Of a stretch of DNA of 64,000 nt, positions 7,625 to 14,577 are shown piece by piece. The number at the start of each line of letters is the position of its first letter. Position 1 is the stretch's first letter. The DNA is from an uncultured Erysipelotrichaceae bacterium (GTDB taxonomy: Bacteria > Bacillota_I > Bacilli_A > RFN20 > CAG-826), in contig CADAIJ010000008.1 in the NCBI GenBank assembly GCA_902787955.1, positions 1 to 64,000 on the forward strand. The letters run 5' to 3'. Under the pieces are notes generated by a model, which saw nothing but the letters and a program-made list of their open reading frames with translations, ran no database searches and was not told the DNA's origin. Position numbers and translations under genes: made by a program.

Positions 7625-7692
7625 AATTACATATTATCTCCTTATTTATGAAACATTTTTAATAAGTTGTATTATAAATTACGAGACTATTG

Positions 7693-7702
7693 TATCGCGA
7701 TA
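7693..7702. promoter_or_regulatory. perfect palindrome in divergent spacer
   Basis: TATCGCGATA, a GC-centred perfect palindrome in an otherwise AT-rich 197-base spacer between the divergent 7624 and 7822 genes. A short possible operator; no protein assigned. Confidence 0.3.
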
Positions 7703-7821
7703 TTTTATTTACAATATTACTTATATTTATTTCTATTAGCGTAATTCATTATTGAAATTTTGATATATATGCTATAACTAAATTAACTATTATATAATTC
7801 CTTATTCAAGGGGGGCGTTGT

Positions 7822-9240
7822 ATGAATAAAAAAATAAGCTTCTTTCTATTAGGATCATTTTTAGGTGCGCTTGGTCTAGGTTTTCTTAATGCATCTATAA
7901 ATCGAAATAATATTAGTAAAGTTGATGCGGCGAATTCTTATCTAGAATTTAAAGATGATGTTGCTACTTTAGGCAAATATCCTCAAACAATAAGTCATGA
8001 TGATGTGTTTTCCATTAAGACTTATGGAACTTTAGATACTGTTACTGGATGGTACACTTATAACAATAAGACTTATGCGATTAAAACAGTTGAACTAGAC
8101 GCAGATTATCGTGAAACTGAGAAATTCAATGATGGAAGTTATGCTAAAAATTATGAGAACATCGAAAAAGTCTTTTTAGTGGAAGATTTAAAATGGGAAA
8201 TTTTATCCATTAAAGATGGCTATGCAAACATCATTTCAACAAGAGTTATCGATCGTCAAGTATTCGATAATAGTAATCAAAAAGACTATAAGAAGTCCCT
8301 TATTTATGCGATTAATAATGCGGTCTTTTATGAATCGGCCTTTACTGAAGAAGAAAGAAATTATCTTAATATATTTGATTCAACTGAAAAATATTATGTT
8401 AGTTTACCAGAAGAATCAGAACTTAATGGTTATGAAGATAAAAAGCTAGAATATCCTTCTGATTACGCTATAGCTTCTAAATTATCTGGCAGTTATCGTA
8501 GTGGTGGTAGCACATATGTTAACGCTCCATTTTGGACAAAAACAATTTCCTCAGAAGGAGATAGAATTAAAGTCTTTTGGTCTAAACAATCTACAACTAA
8601 CTGTGTTACCGCTGATAGTAAAATTGGCGTAAGACCAGTTCTTAAGGTTTTATATAATAAAGGACAAGGTGGTGGAGGTGGAACACCTTCATCTAATCCA
8701 TCATCTGGAGGAAACGCTCCTCTTATTATTGGTATCATCTTTACTATTTTAGGAGCTGGTGGACTTACTACTTTCTTTATTCTTTGGTCTAAAAAGCATC
8801 AAGCTGGTAAACCTCCTCTTTGGCTCATAATTTCAATTGCAGGATCTTTAGTTATTTCTGTAGTTGGTTTAGGTTGCTTTGCTGGAGGATTATCCGGTGG
8901 TTCTGGTGGAGGATGCTTACAAACTGGCTATTACGTTCAAGAAAGCCAATATAGTGGCGGTGGTATCGTTCAAGTTGGTTATACTGCTTGGTTAATTAAG
9001 TCTGATGGCACTGTTTCTTATTGTAGCCACTTAAAAGATAATAATACCGCTAGTGATTTTGCCCCTGATAATTATATGACTGGTAAATACACAATAAATG
9101 GCTCCAAACTAGTTATTGATATTCCAGTGCATGAAATTCCAAACTTCGGAAAAGTTGGAGGAATAACTACTTTCACTATTAAAAGCTGCACTTCTTTCAA
9201 AAAGAATAGTGATACCTTTAACTGGGTGAGAGGTGAATAA
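7822..9240 (+). CDS. surface protein with DUF6273-like domain and two membrane segments
   Basis: Protein of 472 residues. An N-terminal signal or anchor segment (7-25) leads to an extracytoplasmic domain (about 42-280) with LGKYPQT, WEILSIKDGYANIIS, LPEESEL, FWTKTIS and GVRPVLKV, the hallmark order of DUF6273, a domain of unknown function common in gut Firmicutes surface proteins. A Gly-rich linker (about 281-300) is followed by two membrane segments (about 301-323 and 333-355) and a C-terminal domain of about 110 residues with DFAPDNYMTG. A broken copy of this last domain lies at 5231-5287. The Shine-Dalgarno AAGGGGGG is strong. A zinc-ribbon membrane protein follows after 2 bases, so the two are co-transcribed. 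Role unknown. Confidence 0.75.
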   Translation: MNKKISFFLLGSFLGALGLGFLNASINRNNISKVDAANSYLEFKDDVATLGKYPQTISHDDVFSIKTYGTLDTVTGWYTYNNKTYAIKTVELDADYRETEKFNDGSYAKNYENIEKVFLVEDLKWEILSIKDGYANIISTRVIDRQVFDNSNQKDYKKSLIYAINNAVFYESAFTEEERNYLNIFDSTEKYYVSLPEESELNGYEDKKLEYPSDYAIASKLSGSYRSGGSTYVNAPFWTKTISSEGDRIKVFWSKQSTTNCVTADSKIGVRPVLKVLYNKGQGGGGGTPSSNPSSGGNAPLIIGIIFTILGAGGLTTFFILWSKKHQAGKPPLWLIISIAGSLVISVVGLGCFAGGLSGGSGGGCLQTGYYVQESQYSGGGIVQVGYTAWLIKSDGTVSYCSHLKDNNTASDFAPDNYMTGKYTINGSKLVIDIPVHEIPNFGKVGGITTFTIKSCTSFKKNSDTFNWVRGE

Positions 9241-9242
9241 TT

Positions 9243-9701
9243 ATGAAATACTGTACAAAATGTGGCGCGCAAATGAATGATGACGCTTTATTCTGTCCAA
9301 AATGTGGAACAAGAGTTAATGAGGTTATTGAAGAAAATAAGACTAGTGAAGAGCCTATCAATAATGAATCTTCTAATATAGCCTCTAATCAAAACACAAA
9401 ACAAAGAAAAGCTATTCATGAACAAAAAATTATCGAATTTCTTCCAATATCTTTAGCAATTGTAGTTGCTTCAATTATTGTTTGGATTATTGATTCTACC
9501 GCTCAATTAAGTGGAATTTCTCATATAATGCCGCTTCTTTTATTCATTTTATTCTCTGGTGGCTATAGTGCCATTTCAATGATTAGAGCGATTAAAACTT
9601 TAAATCGAAAAATGTATTTTAATTCGATTTTATCATTCGTTTTATTCGCATTATTAGTCACTTGTTTCTTTGTAAATCTTGTCATGCTATTTAGTAGATA
9701 A
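9243..9701 (+). CDS. zinc-ribbon membrane protein
   Basis: Protein of 152 residues. The N-terminus is a classical double CxxC zinc ribbon (YCTKCGAQMNDDALFCPKCGTR, given here in two halves: CTKC at 4-7 and CPKC at 19-22), followed by a polar linker (about 30-65) and three hydrophobic segments (about 66-84, 93-113, 125-148). Such short ribbon-plus-membrane proteins are frequent in Firmicutes and have no agreed function. Two bases separate it from the DUF6273 gene, and its Shine-Dalgarno GAGGTG lies inside the end of that gene, so translation is probably coupled. A terminator follows. Confidence 0.75.
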   Translation: MKYCTKCGAQMNDDALFCPKCGTRVNEVIEENKTSEEPINNESSNIASNQNTKQRKAIHEQKIIEFLPISLAIVVASIIVWIIDSTAQLSGISHIMPLLLFILFSGGYSAISMIRAIKTLNRKMYFNSILSFVLFALLVTCFFVNLVMLFSR

Positions 9702-9732
9702 GCTGAGACAAAAATAATAAAAAACCTATAAG

Positions 9733-9770
9733 ACCTCGCCTCAATTTCATAAAAAGGCAAGGTTTTTCTT
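9733..9770 (+). terminator. intrinsic terminator after zinc-ribbon gene
   Basis: ACCT-C-GCCT (9733-9741) pairs with AGGC-A-AGGT (9755-9763), one mismatch, followed by TTTTCTTTT. It closes the 7822-9701 operon. Confidence 0.7.
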
Positions 9771-9779
9771 TTACTTAAT

Positions 9780-9809
9780 TTGAGCGTTATAAATGATTTT
9801 TATTATAAT
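9780..9809 (+). promoter_or_regulatory. promoter of the HMA-ZIP operon
   Basis: TTGAGC (9780-9785), 18-base spacer, TATAAT (9804-9809). Confidence 0.6.
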
Positions 9810-9841
9810 AAGTCTTAAAATAGGAGCGTTTAAAAAAAGAA

Positions 9842-9854
9842 TTAGAGACTCTAA
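9842..9854 (+). promoter_or_regulatory. inverted repeat over the start region of the HMA gene
   Basis: TTAGAG-A-CTCTAA ends 2 bases before ATG 9857, where a Shine-Dalgarno should be. It may be an operator for a metal-responsive repressor or the binding site of a translational control factor. A TAGGAG lies farther upstream (9821-9826). Confidence 0.35.
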
Positions 9855-9856
9855 GT

Positions 9857-10105
9857 ATGAATAAATATGTTCTTGGAATTGATGGTATGAGATGTGGGAT
9901 GTGTGAAACCCATGTTCAAGATACTATTCGTAAAAATGTAAACGTTAAATCAGTTAAAGCTTCTCATTTAAAGAAAGAATTAGTTGTAATAACTGAAGAA
10001 GATTTAACTCTTGATGATTTCCATAAATTCTTGGATTCAACCGGTTATGGAATTACTTCATTTAATAAAGGAGAGGCGATTAAGAAACTATTAGGATGGA
10101 GGTAA
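9857..10105 (+). CDS. heavy-metal-associated (HMA) domain protein
   Basis: Single-domain metal carrier of 82 residues with the HMA motif GMRCGMCE (G-M-x-C-x-x-C, Cys14 and Cys17), as in CopZ-type chaperones and the N-termini of P-type ATPases. These domains bind soft metals such as Cu(I), or Zn(II). The rest follows the expected beta-alpha-beta-beta-alpha-beta order. It is followed after 4 bases by a ZIP transporter, so in this operon it may buffer or hand over the imported metal; copper is the more usual cargo for the motif, zinc is suggested by the neighbour. The start codon is preceded by a 13-base inverted repeat rather than a normal Shine-Dalgarno. Confidence 0.85.
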   Translation: MNKYVLGIDGMRCGMCETHVQDTIRKNVNVKSVKASHLKKELVVITEEDLTLDDFHKFLDSTGYGITSFNKGEAIKKLLGWR

Positions 10106-10109
10106 TTAT

Positions 10110-10904
10110 ATGCCTGAATATGCTTATCCACTTATTGGAATACCTTTAATCTTTATCTGTACCACATTAGGTGCTCTTTTCGTTTTCTTCATTCGTAATA
10201 AAGAAATATCTCCTCGCTTAAGTAAAATCTTTACCGGCTTTGCTGCAGGGGTAATGTTTTCTGCTTCCTTCTTCTCATTAATTAAACCAGCTTTAGAATC
10301 TGAAGTAACTTATATGCCTTCATGGGTAGTTGTTGCTATTTCAATTGCTTTAGGTGCCTTATTTTTATGGGGCATCGATAAACTTGTTCCTCACTTTCAT
10401 AGTGCGGAAAAACAAGAAGAAGGTTTACCAACTCGAACAATGTCTAAGACATCAAAGATGTTCTTAGCAGTCACTATTCATAACGTCCCTGAAGGTTTAT
10501 CAGTTGGTATTGCTTTTGGGGTAGCTTTATCTCAAGGTGGTAACCCAGCTTTATTAATGGGCGCTTTACTTCTTGCTATTGGCATTGGTATTCAAAATAT
10601 TCCTGAAGGAGCAGTGGTCTCTCTTCCAATTAAAGGTGAAACCGGTTCTTCTTCCAAAGCTTTTATATTTGGTATGCTATCCGGAATTGTTGAACCAATT
10701 GCCGCGGTAATTGGTTTATTCTTAGCGATGCAAATTCAAGGTATTATGCCTTGGGCTTTAGCTTTTGCCGCGGGTTGTATGATATATGTTGTCGCCGAAG
10801 AAATGATTCCAGAGATGACTAGTGAAGGACATGACCATTTTGGTGTGTGGTCATTTATCATTGGTTTTATCATCATGCTCGCTTTAGACTGCATTCACTT
10901 TTAA
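10110..10904 (+). CDS. ZIP family metal transporter
   Basis: Integral membrane importer of divalent metal ions (Zn2+, possibly Fe2+ or Mn2+), 264 residues with about eight membrane segments. The two metal-binding transmembrane motifs are present: HNVPEG (about residues 125-130) and NIPEGA (about 162-167), and a His-containing loop (PHFHSAEKQEE) lies between segments 3 and 4. It belongs to the GufA-like branch of ZIPs. A strong Shine-Dalgarno GGAGGT sits at the end of the HMA gene 4 bases upstream, giving a two-gene metal operon. A second ZIP of the same branch is on the minus strand at 34084-34860. Confidence 0.9.
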   Translation: MPEYAYPLIGIPLIFICTTLGALFVFFIRNKEISPRLSKIFTGFAAGVMFSASFFSLIKPALESEVTYMPSWVVVAISIALGALFLWGIDKLVPHFHSAEKQEEGLPTRTMSKTSKMFLAVTIHNVPEGLSVGIAFGVALSQGGNPALLMGALLLAIGIGIQNIPEGAVVSLPIKGETGSSSKAFIFGMLSGIVEPIAAVIGLFLAMQIQGIMPWALAFAAGCMIYVVAEEMIPEMTSEGHDHFGVWSFIIGFIIMLALDCIHF

Positions 10905-10928
10905 ATATATTAAAATAGATTAATAAAG

Positions 10929-10934
10929 TATAAT
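10929..10934 (+). promoter_or_regulatory. -10 box of an apparently leaderless kinase gene
   Basis: TATAAT, 6 bases before ATG 10941. The predicted start of transcription coincides with the start codon. There is no Shine-Dalgarno and the -35 region is poor. Confidence 0.55.
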
Positions 10935-10940
10935 AATCAC

Positions 10941-12218
10941 ATGGATCCTAAAGTAGTATTTAACGCGACAGTTTGTATTATTGGAATACTTATTATTTTT
11001 ATCCATGTCGTTAACCTCATCATAAAGAAAGATAAAAGAAAAGATGAGAAAGCCTTATTAGCGTTCTTTGTTTTTACAATGTTTCATCTTGCCTTATATC
11101 TCACTTTTATTTTAATTAAAGAGAAATACACTAGTAATAATTATATTATTACCTTCTACACTATATTCTATATTATGAATAACTTGGAAGTGCTTTTTTT
11201 CTATCAATATTTTTCAAGTTATTCAAACATTGAGAAAAAGATCAAAGACACTTTTAACATCATTAATGTAGCATTATTTTTATTATTCGTTATTTCTGAT
11301 ATTGTAAATATCTTTGCCCATATGTATTTCACCGCGGTTGATGGGGTATATACAAGATCCGACCTTATGATACTTTCTCAAGGCTATCAGTTTGTGATGC
11401 TTGCTATTGTCTTTATTTTAGTATTAATAAACAAAGGACTTAATTTCCGTGAAAAGATTGCCTTTTCTTTATATTGCATCCTCCCGTTAATCTCGATTAT
11501 TGCGCAAAACATTTTCAAAGGTTACGCGATTGCTTACGCTACATTATTACTCGCGATTGAAATCCTGTTCCTTTTCTTAAATGTTGAAAAGAATATCAGA
11601 ATCAGAGAAGATGAGCAAAAACTTAAAGACGCTCATATAAAAATTATGGTGTCGCAAATCCAACCTCACTTTGTTTATAATACCCTTTCTTCAATCTCGA
11701 CCTTAATTCCTATTGATCCTGAAAAAGCTCAAAAAGCTCTTGATGATTTCTCTAATTATTTAAGAATGAATTTCTCCACTTTAACCGAAACCAAACTCGT
11801 CTCATTTGAAGATGAACTTAAACATATTCGAACCTATGTTAATCTCGAACAGATGAGATTTAAAGAAAGAGTCCAGGTTATTTATGATATTAAAGTGTCT
11901 GCCTTCAGCGTTCCTCCTTTAAGTATCCAACCTTTGGTTGAAAATGCGATTAAACACGGCATTTTAAAAAGAATTGAAGGTGGAGTTGTTGAACTTAGTA
12001 CTCATGAAGATGACGATGCTTATATCGTAGAAGTAACTGATAACGGTATTGGTTTTGATATGAATGAAGTTGATTTTAAGAGCAATAAACATATTGGTTT
12101 AAATAACGTTAGACATCGTATCTTGACCATGGCTCATGGCGAAATTACTTTTAGCAGTGAAGTTAATAAAGGCACTAAAGTAGTAGTGAAGTTCTTTAAA
12201 AAATATGCCAAGCAATAA
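10941..12218 (+). CDS. LytS/YehU-type sensor histidine kinase
   Basis: Membrane sensor kinase of 425 residues. The N-terminal half has about six membrane segments. The kinase core begins with the His_kinase motif QIQPHFVYNTLSSI (phosphorylated His near residue 240), followed by an ATPase domain with N-box ENAIKHGI, G1 box VTDNGIGFD and G2 box HIGLNNVRHRI. This subfamily normally signals to a LytTR response regulator, but none is adjacent; the next gene overlaps it by 14 bases and encodes a TfoX-like protein. It is therefore an orphan kinase here. There is no Shine-Dalgarno; TATAAT sits 6 bases before ATG, so the mRNA is probably leaderless. Confidence 0.85.
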   Translation: MDPKVVFNATVCIIGILIIFIHVVNLIIKKDKRKDEKALLAFFVFTMFHLALYLTFILIKEKYTSNNYIITFYTIFYIMNNLEVLFFYQYFSSYSNIEKKIKDTFNIINVALFLLFVISDIVNIFAHMYFTAVDGVYTRSDLMILSQGYQFVMLAIVFILVLINKGLNFREKIAFSLYCILPLISIIAQNIFKGYAIAYATLLLAIEILFLFLNVEKNIRIREDEQKLKDAHIKIMVSQIQPHFVYNTLSSISTLIPIDPEKAQKALDDFSNYLRMNFSTLTETKLVSFEDELKHIRTYVNLEQMRFKERVQVIYDIKVSAFSVPPLSIQPLVENAIKHGILKRIEGGVVELSTHEDDDAYIVEVTDNGIGFDMNEVDFKSNKHIGLNNVRHRILTMAHGEITFSSEVNKGTKVVVKFFKKYAKQ

Positions 12219-12495
12219 AGAATATCTTGATTACGTTTTAGATCTATTAAGAGAAGTTAATGGAATCTCTTATAAAAAGATGATGGGGGAATACGTTTTA
12301 TATAAAGATAATATTGTTTTCGGTGGAATTTATGATAACCGCTTTTTAATTAAAAAATGTAGTTATAGCGAATCTTTAAATCTCAAAGAAATTATCCCTT
12401 ATCCAACATCAAAAGGTCTTTATCTAATCGATATTGAAAATCCTGACGAGATTAAAGAAATTGTTCTAAATTTAGTTAAAGATTTAAAAGAATAA
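12205..12495 (+). CDS. TfoX N-terminal domain protein
   Basis: Small protein of 96 residues matching the TfoX N-terminal domain: ISYKKMMGEYVLYKDN, FGGIYDNRFLIKK and a C-terminal helix. In gammaproteobacteria TfoX/Sxy promotes competence gene expression; stand-alone N-terminal domains in Firmicutes have no proven role. Its start lies 14 bases inside the end of the kinase gene, so the two are translationally coupled, and it could conceivably be a partner of that orphan kinase (inference). Twelve bases after its stop lies a dispersed 25-base element that forms part of the terminator. Confidence 0.8.
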   Translation: MPSNKEYLDYVLDLLREVNGISYKKMMGEYVLYKDNIVFGGIYDNRFLIKKCSYSESLNLKEIIPYPTSKGLYLIDIENPDEIKEIVLNLVKDLKE

Positions 12496-12506
12496 TTATC
12501 GATTTT

Positions 12507-12531
12507 TCCCAAACACTTGAGTTCCTATATG
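12507..12531 (+). repeat. dispersed 25-base element, copy 1
   Basis: TCCCA-N7-GAGTTCCTATATG. Its 3' half pairs with ATAGGAGCT at 12544-12552 to make the terminator of the kinase-TfoX operon. It lies in the same orientation as the copies at 12823, 31440, 48908 and 57074. Confidence 0.75.
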
Positions 12532-12557
12532 GTTTTTTACAAAATAGGAGCTTTTTT
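12520..12557 (+). terminator. intrinsic terminator of kinase-TfoX operon
   Basis: AGTTCCTAT (12520-12528) pairs with ATAGGAGCT (12544-12552, one G-T pair), followed by a T run. Confidence 0.75.
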
Positions 12558-12581
12558 ATTTGTTGAAAAATTTTTCTTACC

Positions 12582-12613
12582 TTAAGGTTCGTTTAAGGTT
12601 CACTTTTTATAAT
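12582..12613 (+). promoter_or_regulatory. activator-type promoter with 11-bp direct repeats before VTC remnant
   Basis: TTAAGGTTC occurs at 12582-12590 and again at 12593-12601, exactly 11 bases apart, followed by TATAAT at 12608-12613. Direct repeats with an 11-bp period covering a missing -35 box are the classical layout for an OmpR/PhoB-family activator. A strong AAAGGAGG follows. Confidence 0.5.
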
Positions 12614-12638
12614 AACTCTACAAAAGGAGGTAAAACAT

Positions 12639-12797
12639 ATGGAAAAAGAGAAAGTAATTACCGTTATGAAACGATACGAACTTAAGTACGAACTTAATAA
12701 AGATCAACTCGAATTCTTTATGGAAAAAGTCTTAAAACATATGAAGGTTGATAAATATGGTTTAACTTCTATCGCCTCCCTTTATTATGACATATAG
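12639..12797 (+). pseudogene. truncated VTC-domain (polyphosphate polymerase) gene
   Basis: A 52-residue reading frame with a strong Shine-Dalgarno (AAAGGAGG, 8 bases from ATG). It encodes MKRYELKYELNKDQ, then MKVDKYGLTSIASLYYD: the N-terminal strand-helix of VTC-type polyphosphate polymerases, whose intact members begin with a similar RYE-KY motif and a Y-x-x-x-x-I-x-S-L-Y-Y-D-T segment. The frame stops two codons after LYYD, precisely where an 11-bp inverted-repeat element begins (12790). About 200 residues with the catalytic core are missing and nothing VTC-like follows the element. The family adds phosphate to polyphosphate using ATP. The product here cannot be active. Confidence 0.7.
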
Positions 12798-12848
12798 GAA
12801 ACTACTTATTTGAGACAAATTGTCCCATTTAGGAGACTTCCTATATGT
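12790..12848. mobile_element. 59-bp inverted-repeat element breaking the VTC gene
   Basis: ACATATAGGAA (12790-12800) and TTCCTATATGT (12838-12848) are perfect 11-bp inverted repeats. The interior contains the dispersed 25-base element copy 2 (12823-12847) and a small GACAA/TTGTC hairpin. It encodes nothing. It resembles a MITE or palindromic repeat, and its left end coincides with the truncation of the VTC gene. No target-site duplication could be made out. Confidence 0.55.
12823..12847 (+). repeat. dispersed 25-base element, copy 2
   Basis: TCCCA-N7-GACTTCCTATATG, the right half of the 59-bp inverted-repeat element. With copy 1 it brackets the VTC remnant in direct orientation. Confidence 0.75.
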
Positions 12849-12927
12849 TTTTCTTTACTTTGAAATTATTAATTCTTGTTGAGCGAAATGCATTTATTAT
12901 AAAATAATCGATAGTTACATCTAAATT

Positions 12928-13749
12928 ATGTTTGATCCAAAAACTGATAAATATCCTTATCCTAGTGACACTGCTGCTCACTATTTAGTCGTGAATCTTG
13001 ATCGCGGCATTGTTTTTGATAAGAATTATCCTTATGTTGATTATTCTAAAGGCTTTGCATTTAAAAGATTTTTGGTGAGGATTTTACTTCGCTTTATTGT
13101 TTTTCCAATGGCTAGAATCAGAATGGGCTTAAGAATTAAAGGAAAAGGCAACATTAAGAATTACAAATATCTATTATCTAGTGGCGCGGTTACCGTTTCT
13201 AACCACGTTCATTTGTGGGACTATATTTGCGTTATGAAAGCTGTCCATAACTATAAATGGCCTTATTTATTAGCATGGAATAAAAACGTTAATGGAGAAA
13301 GTGGACCATTAGTTAGGATGGTTGGTGGCATCCCAATCCCTGAACATGATGTTGAAGCCACAGTAGCATTTTCTAAGGCTATCAAAAGACTTTTCGAAGA
13401 AAACAATTTCTTACAAATATATGCTGAAGGAAGTATGTGGGAATATTACGCTCCTATAAGACCATTCAAAATAGGAGCAGCTTCTCTTGCAATTAAAAAT
13501 AATGTCCCTATTCTTCCGATGGCGTTTTCTTATCGTATACCTGGCTGGATTAGAAGAAAGATATTCAAACAAATCGCTTTATTTACTTTGAATATTGGTG
13601 AGCCTTTAAAAGCTAATCCTGATTTAGATAAAAGTGCACAAATAGAAGATTTAACAATTAGAACACATGAAGCCATTGTTAAATTATCTGGCCAAGATAA
13701 GAATATCTATGAACCTTTATATAAAGATTCAAAGAGGATTGATTATTAA
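12928..13749 (+). CDS. PlsC-like 1-acyl-glycerol-3-phosphate acyltransferase
   Basis: Membrane-associated phospholipid acyltransferase family protein of 273 residues. The catalytic NHxxxxD motif is present as NHVHLWD (about residues 92-98) and the substrate-binding EGS motif as YAEGSMW (about 169-175). Family members transfer an acyl chain to lysophosphatidic acid in membrane lipid synthesis. The N-terminal 50 residues with an unusual Tyr/Asp/Pro-rich stretch precede the domain. The gene has no clear Shine-Dalgarno and no close partner; a lipoprotein gene follows after 43 bases with its own ribosome binding site. The exact substrate cannot be read from sequence. Confidence 0.8.
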   Translation: MFDPKTDKYPYPSDTAAHYLVVNLDRGIVFDKNYPYVDYSKGFAFKRFLVRILLRFIVFPMARIRMGLRIKGKGNIKNYKYLLSSGAVTVSNHVHLWDYICVMKAVHNYKWPYLLAWNKNVNGESGPLVRMVGGIPIPEHDVEATVAFSKAIKRLFEENNFLQIYAEGSMWEYYAPIRPFKIGAASLAIKNNVPILPMAFSYRIPGWIRRKIFKQIALFTLNIGEPLKANPDLDKSAQIEDLTIRTHEAIVKLSGQDKNIYEPLYKDSKRIDY

Positions 13750-13792
13750 TACTTTCTTTTATTATTTATAATAGATATAAGAGGTGATGATT

Positions 13793-14482
13793 ATGAAAAG
13801 AACCAAAGTTTTAACATTATTTCCTTTTATTGCATTAACATTATCTAGCTGTGTTAATGGAATTTCAAAAGATGAATACGAAGCAAAATTAAGTGAGGTT
13901 GAAGCAAATTACGCTAATATCACCAATGTCCATATTAATAATCGAAACAATACAACTAAATACGATTATAAAGAAGGCGAATTCTATGGATATTATAATT
14001 TCGCTTTAATTATTTTTGTTCCAATCACTCAAGGAACTTATACTTGGAAAGATGGCGATAAATATTATCACACTGAAGTTCATGCTGATTCTTCAAAGAC
14101 TAAAAAGAGTGAGATTTCTAAAGAACAATTCGATACTTATATGACCGCTCATAAAGCAAAAATACTTTCATTAATGAGTGAAGTTACCCTTAAGATTCAT
14201 GACTTTATGCAAGAAAATCCAACCACGGTTTCTAAAGCGGAAAACGAATATAAATATGATTCATTCAACAAAGAATATCATTTCTATTCTAAAGTTGAAG
14301 AAACCTATCAAGATAGTGAAGGTAATCCTACAAAAACTGACTACTTTGTTTCTTTTAAAGATCAAAAGTTAAAAGAATATCATGCTAAAACTGGAACAAG
14401 TGACAGTTATCGTTATTTCTCCTATGGAGATGCTAAGTTTAACGAGCCAACTATGCCAGATAATAGCTCCAATAATCAATAA
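13793..14482 (+). CDS. hypothetical lipoprotein
   Basis: Lipid-anchored extracytoplasmic protein of 229 residues; no domain recognised. I chose ATG 13793 because GAGGTG (13781-13786) is correctly placed for it, whereas the upstream GTG and ATG (13784, 13787) fall within that site. The signal peptide (MKRTKVLTLFPFIALTLSSC) ends in lipobox LSSC. The mature part starts with a heptad-like helix (KDEYEAKLSEVEANYANI) and continues with Tyr/Lys-rich strands. It resembles the small lipoproteins at 43545-44441 and 56443-57021 in general layout (one helix, then a lipid-facing beta domain as in LppX/LolA-type folds), but this is only an impression. Confidence 0.6.
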   Translation: MKRTKVLTLFPFIALTLSSCVNGISKDEYEAKLSEVEANYANITNVHINNRNNTTKYDYKEGEFYGYYNFALIIFVPITQGTYTWKDGDKYYHTEVHADSSKTKKSEISKEQFDTYMTAHKAKILSLMSEVTLKIHDFMQENPTTVSKAENEYKYDSFNKEYHFYSKVEETYQDSEGNPTKTDYFVSFKDQKLKEYHAKTGTSDSYRYFSYGDAKFNEPTMPDNSSNNQ

Positions 14483-14517
14483 TTTAAACACTGTATAAAA
14501 ATATTTTTGATTAACCC

Positions 14518-14546
14518 TTGAATAGGAAGTTTTTACTATTTATAAT
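14518..14546 (+). promoter_or_regulatory. lexA: lexA promoter
   Basis: TTGAAT (14518-14523), 17-base spacer, TATAAT (14541-14546). Predicted transcription start at about 14553. Confidence 0.7.
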
Positions 14547-14550
14547 AACT

Positions 14551-14566
14551 ATGAACAAATATTCAT
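14551..14566. promoter_or_regulatory. putative LexA box overlapping the lexA transcription start
   Basis: ATGAACAAATATTCAT is an inverted repeat with ATGAA/TTCAT arms. Its core GAAC-AAAT-ATTC departs by one base from the Firmicutes LexA box GAAC-N4-GTTC. It covers the predicted +1, the expected place for autorepression. Confidence 0.55.
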
Positions 14567-14577
14567 GGTGTTAAAAT

